A stretch of 8,979 nucleotides of DNA from Hyphomicrobiales bacterium (GTDB lineage Bacteria; Pseudomonadota; Alphaproteobacteria; Rhizobiales; Beijerinckiaceae), in assembly GCA_003567055.1 (NCBI GenBank), contig PXAW01000227.1, positions 1 to 8,979 on the forward strand. The letters run 5' to 3'. Positions 1 to 6,426 of the stretch are shown piece after piece (the first letter of the stretch is position 1; each line of letters begins with the position of its first letter). The position numbers and the translations under genes are program-made. The notes beneath the pieces are model-generated. The model was not told the origin of the DNA. It saw only the letters and a program-made list of their open reading frames with translations, and ran no database searches.

Positions 1-15
1 AAGTGGCGCGCAGCC

Positions 16-258
16 GTGCCGCAGCGAAAGGCGACAGGCATGGGCTCGCGACGCTGGTTCACGACCGAAACGATCCTTCTGACGGCGGGACTTCTCCTGC
101 TCGGCTACCTCCTCGGGGAAGTGATCCTCCTTGTTTTTGCGGCCATCCTGCTCGCGGTCGGGCTCGACGGCCTCGCCCGGGTGATCGCTGCGAGATCCCG
201 CGTCTCTCGCGGATGGGCGCTCACTAGAGCATCATTCCGTCAGGTGGATACCGGCTGA
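16..258 (+). pseudogene. N-terminal fragment of AI-2E family (PerM-like) transporter, disrupted by a palindromic element
   Basis: This open frame encodes the first membrane segments of an AI-2E/PerM type transporter, then runs into a 103-bp inserted element at about 225 and stops at 256-258. The native part is about 70 codons and contains one long hydrophobic stretch (residues about 20-50 from the GTG at 16) followed by an Arg-rich loop. The start is uncertain. GTG at 16 and ATG at 40 are both in frame, the ATG has a purine-rich AAAGG about 8 nt upstream, and the frame stays open to the window edge, so the true start may lie further left. Joined to 330-1159 after removing the element, it would give about 346 residues (338 from the ATG), close to the usual length of the family. 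The last 10 or so codons (RASFRQVDTG) come from the element and are not native. On its own this piece should be non-functional. Confidence 0.75.
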
Positions 259-329
259 CGGAGAAAATGATGCGTTGAGCAATAACTTAGAGCGCCCGGC
301 CTGACTCTGTCAGGTCGGCATGCGCTCTA
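225..329. mobile_element. TA-flanked two-hairpin palindromic element (MITE-like), inserted in the transporter gene
   Basis: A 101-bp element (227-327) lies between two TA dinucleotides (225-226 and 328-329) and has short inverted ends GAGC/GCTC. It holds two hairpins. The first pairs GCATCATT (229-236) with AATGATGC (266-273) and CCGTCAG (237-243) with CTGACGG (255-261). The second pairs TTAGAGCGC (287-295) with GCGCTCTAA (322-330) and CCGGCCTGAC (296-305) with GTCAGGTCGG (309-318), with one G-T pair. Deleting 103 nt (227-329) rejoins codons for T and N and restores a single AI-2E transporter frame, which supports true insertion with TA duplication. TA duplication is the hallmark of Tc1/mariner-IS630 type transposition, so a non-autonomous MITE is the preferred reading. 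The alternative is a dispersed palindromic repeat family of the sort common in alphaproteobacterial genomes. No coding capacity is visible. Confidence 0.8.
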
Positions 330-1159
330 ATGTCGCGATCGGCATTGCAGCAATCATTGCCGCTGCGCTGGCCCTGTCGGCGACGCGCCTCATCCAGCAG
401 TTCCAGCAGGTGAGCGAGCAGGTGATCGCCTTCATCGAAGGCGTGCATGCCTGGCTCCAGGAACATGGCGCGATGGGATTGATCGAGGGGAGTGACGACG
501 AGAACGGAGACCTCGCCAGTGCAGCGGGCGACATGGCCGGGCAGGCGATGACCTACGGAATGTCGGCGGTCGGCGCGCTCGCGAGCATCGTCATCCTGAT
601 CGTGCTCACGCTCTTTCTCGCATCGAGCCCGGCCCTGTATCGGGGAGGGGCGGTGCGCCTCGTGCCGCCGGACCGTCGACCGATGGTGGAAGACACGCTG
701 TCCGCGCTTGCTCATGCGCTGCGCTGGTGGTTTCTCGGGCAGCTCGCCTCCATGGCGCTGCTCGGGGTCACGGTCGGGCTCGGGCTCTTCCTTCTGGGCA
801 TCGAGCTGTGGTTCGCGCTGGCAGTACTGACGGCGCTCCTGACCTTCATCCCGTTCCTCGGCCCGCTCGTCGCGACGGTGCCGATCGTGGCGGTGGGATT
901 TGCCGAGGGGGTCCAGACGGGGCTGATCGTGCTGATCGGCTACATCGTGATCCAGAATATCGAGGGAAACATCCTGGTGCCGATGATCCAGCACAAGGCC
1001 GTCAATCTCGCACCGGCGCTGCTGATTTCGGTGCAGGTGCTCCTCAGCCTCGTCTTCGGCGTGATGGGGCTGATCCTCGGCGCACCGCTCACGATCGTGG
1101 CGATGATCGCGGTGCAAAAGCTCTGGGTGGAACACACGCTCGGGGAGAAGGTGACCTAG
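320..1159 (+). CDS. AI-2E family (PerM-like) transporter, C-terminal 279-residue portion
   Basis: This is the larger piece of the split transporter gene. The family comprises polytopic inner-membrane proteins proposed to export or exchange small molecules such as autoinducer-2 or cations; the substrate here is unknown. Visible features are hydrophobic segments at residues about 4-24, 82-102, 138-160, 165-192, 200-215 and 232-264, the family-typical FIPFLGP loop (176-182), and the IEGNILVPMIQ stretch (214-224). A charged, periplasm-like region (about 25-80) follows the first segment. The ATG at 320-322 lies inside the inserted element, in the arm of its second hairpin, with AGGTCGG just upstream, so translation could start there. 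Residues 1-3 would then be element-derived. Relative to the restored frame the piece lacks about 70 N-terminal residues including the first membrane helix, so activity is doubtful. It may also be read as the 3' part of a pseudogene. Confidence 0.75.
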   Translation: MRSNVAIGIAAIIAAALALSATRLIQQFQQVSEQVIAFIEGVHAWLQEHGAMGLIEGSDDENGDLASAAGDMAGQAMTYGMSAVGALASIVILIVLTLFLASSPALYRGGAVRLVPPDRRPMVEDTLSALAHALRWWFLGQLASMALLGVTVGLGLFLLGIELWFALAVLTALLTFIPFLGPLVATVPIVAVGFAEGVQTGLIVLIGYIVIQNIEGNILVPMIQHKAVNLAPALLISVQVLLSLVFGVMGLILGAPLTIVAMIAVQKLWVEHTLGEKVT

Positions 1160-1267
1160 AGGCCCGCCCGGAATGCGCGATGCCGCGCAACGAGGCGCGT
1201 CCGCACCTCCATCGAGGACCGCCATTCGACCGTCCCGCGACACTGCGCCGTGCGGCCCCCAAACACA

Positions 1268-1275
1268 GGTGAGGT
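1268..1275 (+). promoter_or_regulatory. Ribosome binding site deciding the GTG start at 1280
   Basis: AGGTGAGG has an anti-Shine-Dalgarno match at good spacing to GTG 1280. No comparable purine-rich site precedes the ATG at 1250, which argues for the shorter protein. Confidence 0.6.
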
Positions 1276-1279
1276 GACA

Positions 1280-2437
1280 GTGTCAGCCGCTGAGATCTAC
1301 TCCCCCGAACCGAACCTGCTGGAGCGCAAATTCGCCGCCTATCTGGCACAGCGCGGCGCCGGGAGCGATACGGCAGACCATCCCTCCCGCGAGAGCGTGC
1401 AGAAGATCGGCCGCGTCACGAAATGGGTCATCATCCTGTCGGCGCTGGCGGGCATCGTCTCGGGCGGGCTGATCGGCGGGGCCGAGATCTGGATGCGCTA
1501 TGGCCTCTTCGACGGGATGGACGATCTCGGCTGGCGGGAGGCGCTGCCCTACTGGCTCGCCTTCTACGCCTTTGCCGGCCTGGTCAGTGCGGTGGAGATC
1601 GCCCTGCTCTACGGGCTGGCATTGAGCGGCATCGCGCGTGTCACGCAACATTCCGGCCTGCAACTCGCGCGCGGTGATGCGCGGGGGCTGTTCTCCCACA
1701 GTCTGGCACGGGCGGCACTGGAATTTCCCAGCCCGCAGGTGCGCGTCTACGGGATCGACCCCTATGCCTATGTGGCAAACTGGAAACTGACGGCGCTCAA
1801 TATCGCCTACAAGCTGAAGGTCGGCGTCAGCAGCTTTCTCTTGCGGGTCTTTCTGCGCAGGGTGGCGGCGCGGGTGGCGATACGCGGCATGATTCCGCTG
1901 TTTGCCGGCCCGCTTTATGCCGTCTGGAACGCCTATATCGTCTGGCGCATCATGACGGAGGCGCGGGTACGCACGCTGGGCCCGTTCGTCGTGGACAACC
2001 TGATCGCCGCGCATTTCCGGGATACGGACGATGTGGACGACACCGAGAGAGACGTGATCCTGCACGCCGCCGGCGAGATGCTGACCCGGGGGCGCGATGC
2101 CCATCCCAACCAGATCTACCTGATGACCCGTCTGCGCGAGGCGCTCGACCAAGACGGGGACATCGCGCTCGACTGGCCCGCCATGCGCGGCCACCTCAAG
2201 GCGCTCGACGCCGCCGGCCAGACTCGCGTGCTCGATCTGCTGACAGTCTCCTGCGTGATCGGCGTGCGCATCCGCCGCGAGCAGATGGAGCTTCTGCGCA
2301 GCGCCTGTCGGGAATGCGGCGCGACCCTGCATGAAGACCGCGTGAAGGACCTGCACAAGGCCGTGATCCGCGGCCATCCCGTGAAGGGCGCGGAGCTTGC
2401 GGCCACGCGCAATGATATCCGTCCCGGCTCCGCGTGA
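1280..2437 (+). CDS. Uncharacterised membrane protein, two N-terminal TM helices with soluble helical C-terminal part
   Basis: The product is 385 residues and I cannot assign a function. The GTG at 1280 is chosen over the upstream in-frame ATG at 1250 because AGGTGAGG (1268-1275) sits about 5 nt before it. Transmembrane helices are apparent at residues about 48-72 and 90-117, separated by a short acidic loop (GLFDGMDDLGWRE). A basic, partly hydrophobic region at about 180-225 (FLLRVFLRRVAARVAIRGM, then PLFAGPLYAVWNAY) may be a membrane-associated helical hairpin. The C-terminal 130 residues are soluble and helical, with two repeats of a D/E-rich turn between helices (near 290-300 and 332-345). 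The pattern loosely recalls TerB-like helical domains. The overall shape resembles the proteins named LBF_2804 family, recalled from memory and not verified. The gene stands alone between the transporter remnant and the convergent regulator gene, with 120 nt upstream for its own promoter. Confidence 0.8.
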   Translation: MSAAEIYSPEPNLLERKFAAYLAQRGAGSDTADHPSRESVQKIGRVTKWVIILSALAGIVSGGLIGGAEIWMRYGLFDGMDDLGWREALPYWLAFYAFAGLVSAVEIALLYGLALSGIARVTQHSGLQLARGDARGLFSHSLARAALEFPSPQVRVYGIDPYAYVANWKLTALNIAYKLKVGVSSFLLRVFLRRVAARVAIRGMIPLFAGPLYAVWNAYIVWRIMTEARVRTLGPFVVDNLIAAHFRDTDDVDDTERDVILHAAGEMLTRGRDAHPNQIYLMTRLREALDQDGDIALDWPAMRGHLKALDAAGQTRVLDLLTVSCVIGVRIRREQMELLRSACRECGATLHEDRVKDLHKAVIRGHPVKGAELAATRNDIRPGSA

Positions 2438-2568
2438 GAACGACGGCCCTGAAGAAACCGATGCTGCCGGCGCCCGCGATCGGATCATGCCTGCGCCCGC
2501 AGGGCCTTTGACGGGTGTTGGCGCGAAAAACTGCGCAGCACTGATCATCCGCAAGGCATGATCACGGA
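2438..2568. other. Convergent intergenic region with several inverted repeats, possible weak terminators
   Basis: The plus-strand membrane protein gene and the minus-strand regulator gene converge here. Two inverted repeats are visible: GGCCCTG (2445-2451) with CAGGGCC (2500-2506), 48 nt apart and followed by TTT, and TGATCAT (2542-2548) with ATGATCA (2558-2564), a 7-bp hairpin with 9-nt loop. Read on the minus strand, the second is followed after about 11 nt by a five-T run (the A-run at 2526-2530). Either could help terminate its gene, but neither has the classic compact GC stem directly followed by a T-tract, so the calls are tentative. No gene is seen. Confidence 0.4.
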
Positions 2569-3369
2569 TCACATCTCACAAATATCGAGGCCGACAGCGG
2601 CGCCCCGCGCCGCTTCGAGGAGCATCTCGGGAGGATGCGCATCCGTGACCAGCTGCGCGAACGCATCCAAACGCGCGACTGTGATCGGGGCGCGTCGGTC
2701 GAACTTCCCGCCATCCATGGCGAGGATCGCCAGCTTGCTTCGCTTCATCGCAAGACGCTTCAGAAAGATCTTCTGCAGATCGAAATCGGTCGGCGCCCAT
2801 CCCGAATCGTATCCGGAGGCGGAAATTATGCAGCGGTCGAACGTGTATTGCGACAGGCTTTCGGCGGTATACGCTCCAACCAGCGAACCGTCGGCGCCGC
2901 CGACAATACCGCCTATGACATGCGTTTCGACCTGATCCGCACCGGCAAGCGCCATGGCAGCCGGCAGGCTGGCGGTCACGACACGCAGCGCAACGGCGCG
3001 CGCGGCGAGCAGCTGCGCCACGGTCTCGAGCGTCGTGCCGACATCGAGAAACACGGTCTCGTTCTTGCGCATATCCGCGACGATCTTGCTTGCGATGCGC
3101 TGCTTTCCCTCGCGCGCAACGGCCTTTTTTTCCGAGTAGTCCCGCCGCCGCGCCTTGTCGATGGCGCCGGCGCCCCCGTGAAATCGCTCCACCAGCCCGC
3201 AACGGTCGAGATGGATGATCTCGCGGCGGACAGTCTGCACGGACACGCTGAAGAGCATGGCCAGTGCGTCGAGCGTGGCAAAGCCCTGGCGTGCGATATG
3301 GTCATGAATTGCACGCTGGCGCGCGGTCAGCACACGTATATCGGATTTGCCGGATTCACTGATCTGCAT
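2569..3369 (-). CDS. DeoR/GlpR family transcriptional regulator
   Basis: The product is a 266-residue sugar-phosphate-responsive repressor of DeoR type. The N-terminal winged helix-turn-helix spans residues about 15-70: RQRAIHDHIARQG, then the recognition helix around VSVQTVRREIIHLD, then the wing GLVERFHGGA. A linker rich in Arg and Lys (72-91) leads to the DeoR sensor domain, an ISOCOT-type fold with family landmarks VFLDVGTTLETVAQLL (106-121), VVTASLPAAMAL (130-141), IGGIVGG (152-158), FDRCIISASGYD (177-188) and AILAMDGGKFD (214-224). Family members bind phosphorylated sugars through this fold. The usual DSSKF-like stretch is DGGKF here. The ATG at 3369 is the first plausible start, with a GGTGA upstream on the coding strand. 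The gene is divergent from the SLOG-type gene and the ABC operon, the usual arrangement for a local regulator, so control of that transporter is inferred. The inducer is unknown. Confidence 0.9.
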   Translation of the reverse strand: MQISESGKSDIRVLTARQRAIHDHIARQGFATLDALAMLFSVSVQTVRREIIHLDRCGLVERFHGGAGAIDKARRRDYSEKKAVAREGKQRIASKIVADMRKNETVFLDVGTTLETVAQLLAARAVALRVVTASLPAAMALAGADQVETHVIGGIVGGADGSLVGAYTAESLSQYTFDRCIISASGYDSGWAPTDFDLQKIFLKRLAMKRSKLAILAMDGGKFDRRAPITVARLDAFAQLVTDAHPPEMLLEAARGAAVGLDICEM

Positions 3370-3521
3370 GGCCGTTCACCAATCGTTGCGGCTGTCTTGG
3401 AAGAGATGAGCCCATGGAAGAATATTTACAACCCTGTTTTTTCCTGCGTAGAAGAATGGAGGCCCGACCGGATGGCGCGTTCGATGCTCCGGCAGGCGAA
3501 GAACTGGAATCGAGGTGCTGC
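3370..3521. promoter_or_regulatory. Divergent promoter region between the DeoR-type regulator and the SLOG-type gene
   Basis: This 152-bp gap must carry the start signals of both divergent genes. A weak plus-strand sigma-70-like pair is TTGGAA (3397-3402) with GAATAT 17 nt downstream (3420-3425); the -10 match is poor. The centre (about 3411-3440) is AT-richer than its surroundings. On the minus strand TTGTAA (complement of 3427-3432) could be a -35. I see no strong inverted repeat that would mark the regulator's own operator. Confidence 0.35.
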
Positions 3522-4181
3522 ATGACGGAATTGTCGATCGATCCGCAAGGGCGGATCATTTCCGACGGATCGGTGTTCGATCCCCGGCAGCTCGCCTGGC
3601 GACCGGCATCCCCATTGACGGATGCCCGCGACCCGTCAGATCTGCGCACGATGAACGTACGCGACGCCCTGCACCACCTCCATGAGACGGCGCCCATGCG
3701 CAGGCTGCCTGTCGGCGTGATCGGGCCACGGGAGGCGACACCCGGGCAATGCGCGATCGCTGAAACACTTGGGCGCGAACTCGCGAATCTGGGCCTGACA
3801 CTGCTTTGCGGCGGCAAGAGCGGCGTGATGGAGGCCGTCTGTCGCGGGCATGCCGAGGCCGGCGGGCTGCCGATCGGCCTGCTGCCGGACGAGGATTGGC
3901 GCGCCGCCAACGACTACGTCGCCATTCCGATCGCCACCGGAATCGGCAATGCCCGCAATGCGATCATCGCGCGCGCCTGCTTCGCGATGATCGCCGTCGG
4001 CGGCGGGTACGGCACATTGTCCGAAATCGCGTTCGGCCTGCATTACGGGCGCCTCGTTCTCACCCTCGACGCGGCTCCCGATGTGGAGGGCGCAATCCGG
4101 TGCACGGATATCGATGACGCGCTCGATCGGCTCGCCGCGCGGGTCTTCAGCCGTGACACGGTCGAGATGCCGCCTGCATGA
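3522..4181 (+). CDS. SLOG/LOG-like Rossmann protein (TIGR00725-type, cytokinin riboside phosphohydrolase-like)
   Basis: The product is 219 residues from the ATG at 3522, supported by GAGGTG (3512-3517) upstream; an in-frame ATG at 3414 would add 36 low-complexity, Cys/Arg-rich residues and is less likely. The core (residues about 63-185) carries the SLOG motifs: VGVIG opening strand, GGKSGVMEA (97-105), GLLPDED (119-125), TGIGNARNAII (139-149) and GGGYGTLSE (160-168). The last two correspond to the nucleotide-binding R and GGxGTxxE elements of LOG proteins, which release a base from nucleoside 5'-monophosphates. Proteins of this set were once mis-named lysine decarboxylases. TIGR00725-type members are mostly of unproven activity, and some SLOG domains only bind nucleotides. 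About 60 residues precede the core, including ISDGSVFDPRQLAW, as an N-terminal extension I do not recognise. The gene lies between regulator and ABC operon, 93 nt before the ATPase gene, so co-transcription is possible. Cytoplasmic; true substrate unknown. Confidence 0.8.
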   Translation: MTELSIDPQGRIISDGSVFDPRQLAWRPASPLTDARDPSDLRTMNVRDALHHLHETAPMRRLPVGVIGPREATPGQCAIAETLGRELANLGLTLLCGGKSGVMEAVCRGHAEAGGLPIGLLPDEDWRAANDYVAIPIATGIGNARNAIIARACFAMIAVGGGYGTLSEIAFGLHYGRLVLTLDAAPDVEGAIRCTDIDDALDRLAARVFSRDTVEMPPA

Positions 4182-4193
4182 AGGGCGAGGGCT

Positions 4194-4224
4194 TTGTCAT
4201 TAAACTATCATCAAGAGCCATTAT
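4194..4224 (+). promoter_or_regulatory. Possible promoter for the ABC operon
   Basis: TTGTCA (4194-4199) resembles a -35 box, and CATTAT (4219-4224) could be a -10, but the spacer is 19 nt, longer than the usual 17. The stretch is markedly AT-richer than the flanking genes. If used, the transcript would start near 4230, inside the inverted repeat that covers the ATPase start. Confidence 0.35.
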
Positions 4225-4276
4225 GAACGTTTTCTACCAAAAAAGCGCCGATCGGCGCATGGCGGAAAGCGTTCAT
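4223..4276 (+). promoter_or_regulatory. Inverted repeat with nested palindrome over the RBS and start codon of the ABC ATPase gene
   Basis: ATGAACGTTTTC (4223-4234) pairs with GAAAGCGTTCAT (4265-4276); in RNA all 12 positions pair, one as G-U. Between the arms lies a perfect 14-bp palindrome GCGCCGATCGGCGC (4245-4258). The right arm contains the likely ribosome binding site GGAAAG (4264-4269) and the first two bases of the ATG at 4275. It may be an operator, with the DeoR-type regulator as the obvious candidate protein, or an RNA hairpin that hides the initiation site. The sequence alone does not tell which. Confidence 0.5.
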
Positions 4277-5468
4277 GGCGGCTGTCACCCTGCAGGGAAT
4301 CGCAAAGCATTATGATGCCCATCAGGCCTTGAGCGGGATCGATCTCGAGGTCGCCGACGGCGAATTCGTGGCCCTGCTCGGCCCGTCCGGCTGTGGCAAG
4401 TCGACACTTCTGAAGATCATTGCCGGGCTGGATGCGCAAAGCGCGGGCGCCTTGCATATCGGATCACGCGCCCTGCGCCACGAACGCCCCTCCGAGCGCA
4501 ATATCGCGATGGTGTTCCAGTCCTACGCGCTCTACCCGCATATGAGCGTCTACGAAAATCTCGCGCTGCCGCTTGCGATGCGCGACCTCGCCGCATGGCA
4601 ACGCCTGCCGCTCATCGGCCGATTCACGCCCGGTTATCGCCGCCGACGCGCCGCGATCGACCGGCGTGTCCGGGAAACCGCGCGGATGCTCGGTCTCGAA
4701 GTCTTGCTCGCGCGCAAGCCGGCGCAGCTCTCCGGCGTGCAGAAACAGCGTGTCGCGGTCGGGCGCGCGCTGATCCGGCATCCGGACGTCTTTCTGCTTG
4801 ATGAGCCCTTGTCCAATCTCGATGCGAAGCTGCGCGGACAGATGCGCGAGGAGATCGTCGCCGTGCATGCGCGCACGGGGGTCACCACGATCTATGTGAC
4901 GCATGACCAGATCGAGGCCATGACCATGGCCGACCGGGTGGCCCTGATGATGGATGGTGTCATCCAGCAGGTCGCGCCGCCACGGGAGATCTACGCCGAT
5001 CCCGTCAATCTGCGGGTGGCCGGCTTCATCGGTTCGCCACCGATCAACGCATTGGCGGCGCGGCTCGAGGGCGCTCGCCTCGAGATCGGCACGCGCGGGG
5101 TCACGCTACCGAACGCCGTCGCCATGACCGGTCGCTGCATTTGCGGAATCCGCCCGGAGGCCTTGCAGATTGCCGATTCCGACGCGGCACTCGTTGCAGG
5201 ACGCATCACCCGGATCGAATTCCTGGGCGCGGAGGCCATCCTCTCGCTCGCGCCGGATCTGCCGGACCTGCCGGTCGTGCAGATGCGCTGTCATCCCGAG
5301 GATATCGACCACCTCGCAACCGGCGATACGATCGGCCTTACGGCGCGGCCCGAGGCTCTTCTGCTATTCGACCCCGACGGCGCCCGCATCCGCTTCCAGA
5401 AGGCGCGTGCCACCCGGGATCAGCCGCTGCCCGCCTTCCTGCCGCTGCGGAGTGAAGGCCATGGCTGA
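4275..5468 (+). CDS. Carbohydrate ABC transporter ATP-binding protein (UgpC/MalK type, CUT1)
   Basis: The 397-residue cytoplasmic ATPase energises uptake through the two permeases encoded next to it. Motifs in order: Walker A GPSGCGKST (36-44), Q-loop FQSYALYPH (81-89), signature LSGVQKQR (152-159), Walker B VFLLDEP (172-178), D-loop SNLD (180-183) and H-loop H210. The C-terminal part from about 235 is the TOBE/regulatory region of MalK-like proteins, with GIRPEAL (291-297). Two points stand out. The signature reads LSGVQ instead of LSGGQ, a change of the second glycine. The helical subdomain also has an extra basic stretch (about 107-125, QRLPLIGRFTPGYRRRR), which I recall in a subset of alphaproteobacterial CUT1 ATPases. 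The start ATG has GGAAAG 5 nt upstream, inside an inverted repeat. It overlaps the first permease gene by 8 nt (5461-5468), which implies translational coupling. Substrate is unknown. Confidence 0.93.
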   Translation: MAAVTLQGIAKHYDAHQALSGIDLEVADGEFVALLGPSGCGKSTLLKIIAGLDAQSAGALHIGSRALRHERPSERNIAMVFQSYALYPHMSVYENLALPLAMRDLAAWQRLPLIGRFTPGYRRRRAAIDRRVRETARMLGLEVLLARKPAQLSGVQKQRVAVGRALIRHPDVFLLDEPLSNLDAKLRGQMREEIVAVHARTGVTTIYVTHDQIEAMTMADRVALMMDGVIQQVAPPREIYADPVNLRVAGFIGSPPINALAARLEGARLEIGTRGVTLPNAVAMTGRCICGIRPEALQIADSDAALVAGRITRIEFLGAEAILSLAPDLPDLPVVQMRCHPEDIDHLATGDTIGLTARPEALLLFDPDGARIRFQKARATRDQPLPAFLPLRSEGHG

Positions 5469-6426
5469 TCCTGCGCCGGCGATATCTGCGGTACCCGCGA
5501 AGCAAGTCTTGAAGCAAGCCGCGCCCCGGAACGAACCATCGGGCGGGAAGGCGCGGCTGCGTGATCGCCTTGCCGGGATTGCCCTGGCGACCCCGGCAAC
5601 GGCCCTGATGCTGGCGCTGCTCATCGGGCCGACCCTCGCCGTGGGCTTTCTCTCGCTGACCGACTGGGGGTTCGGCGCACGCAGCTTCGCCTTCATCGGG
5701 CTCGACAATTATGCCGAGATGGCCGGTGACCCGGTCTTCCGGCGGTCGCTGATCAACACGCTCGTCTATGTGGGTGTGGTGATGCCGGTCTCGGTGGCGC
5801 TGGCGCTCGCCGTGGCGCTGCTGATCCAGGGTGGACGCTTCGGGCGCACGTTCTTCCGCACCGCCTATTTCCTGCCGGTCGCCTCGACGCTGGTTGCCAT
5901 GGCGACGGTCTGGCAATTCATGCTCCATCCCAATCTCGGTCTGGTCAACGAGATGCTGCGCCTCGTCGGGCTGGCGGGCCCGAACTGGCTGACGGATCGC
6001 GGGCTGGTTCTGTTCACACTCGCCGGGATCGGGATCTGGGAGACGATCGGCTACAACATGATCCTCTTCCTCGCCGGCCTGATGGCGATCCCGGGGCATC
6101 TCTACGAGGCGGCCGAGGTCGATGGCGCGCATCGCCCGCTCGACAAGTTCCTCACCGTGACCTGGCCGATGCTCGGCCCGACCACCCTGTTCGTGATCGT
6201 GATCACCGCGATCCGCTCCTTCCGCGTCTTCGAATCGGTGGCCGTGCTCACCCAGGGCGGGCCCGGCAACGCCTCGCAGGTTCTGCTCTTCACCATGTAT
6301 CGCGAGAGCTTCGTCTATTTCCGCGCCGGTTATGGTGCGGCGCTGACGATCGTCTTCCTCGCCTTCATCTTGATCCTGACACTCATCCAGATCCGCGTGA
6401 TCGACCGCCGGGTGCATTACGCATGA
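5461..6426 (+). CDS. Carbohydrate ABC transporter permease, first subunit (MalF/UgpA-type)
   Basis: The 321-residue inner-membrane protein forms half of the translocation channel. The ATG at 5461 overlaps the end of the ATPase gene by 8 nt and has a GGAGTGAAGG ribosome binding site just before it; a longer in-frame opening back to 5170 lies inside the ATPase gene and is rejected. After a polar, Ala/Pro/Lys-rich N-terminus of about 35 residues come six hydrophobic helices near 40-65, 98-123, 132-155, 181-206, 238-262 and 290-312, as in the BPD_transp_1 family. The EAA loop that docks on the ATPase is clear: EAAEVDGAHRPLDKF (216-230) followed by WPMLGP. The family-typical LTQGGPGNAS (263-272) lies between the last two helices. 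The partner is the second permease, whose gene overlaps this one by 4 nt. Confidence 0.93.
   Translation: MADPAPAISAVPAKQVLKQAAPRNEPSGGKARLRDRLAGIALATPATALMLALLIGPTLAVGFLSLTDWGFGARSFAFIGLDNYAEMAGDPVFRRSLINTLVYVGVVMPVSVALALAVALLIQGGRFGRTFFRTAYFLPVASTLVAMATVWQFMLHPNLGLVNEMLRLVGLAGPNWLTDRGLVLFTLAGIGIWETIGYNMILFLAGLMAIPGHLYEAAEVDGAHRPLDKFLTVTWPMLGPTTLFVIVITAIRSFRVFESVAVLTQGGPGNASQVLLFTMYRESFVYFRAGYGAALTIVFLAFILILTLIQIRVIDRRVHYA

Noticed and set aside
1174..1189. Hairpin TGCGCG/CGCGCA after the transporter gene as a terminator
   Set aside because: The stem is only 6 bp and no T-tract follows; in GC-rich intergenic DNA such short palindromes are expected by chance.
1283..2572. Long minus-strand open frame of 429 codons opposite the membrane protein gene
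   Set aside because: Its translation is rich in His, Arg, Gln and Pro without any domain pattern, as expected for the antisense of a GC-rich gene. The plus-strand product has clear membrane helices and a ribosome binding site.
3414..3521. Upstream ATG start for the SLOG-type protein
   Set aside because: It would add 36 residues with Cys/Arg-rich, unstructured character; ATG 3522 has GAGGTG at proper spacing.
2635..3525. Plus-strand open frame of 296 codons opposite the DeoR-type gene
   Set aside because: No family resemblance; the minus-strand frame has a clear winged helix-turn-helix and DeoR sensor motifs.
5170..5460. N-terminal extension of the first permease by 97 codons
   Set aside because: It lies wholly inside the ATPase coding sequence in another frame and is Arg/Ser/Pro-rich; ATG 5461 has a ribosome binding site and gives normal permease length.
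5338..6417. Minus-strand open frame of 359 codons opposite the first permease gene
   Set aside because: Low-complexity Asp/Glu/Arg/His-rich translation mirrors the hydrophobic permease on the other strand; no start signal or family motif.
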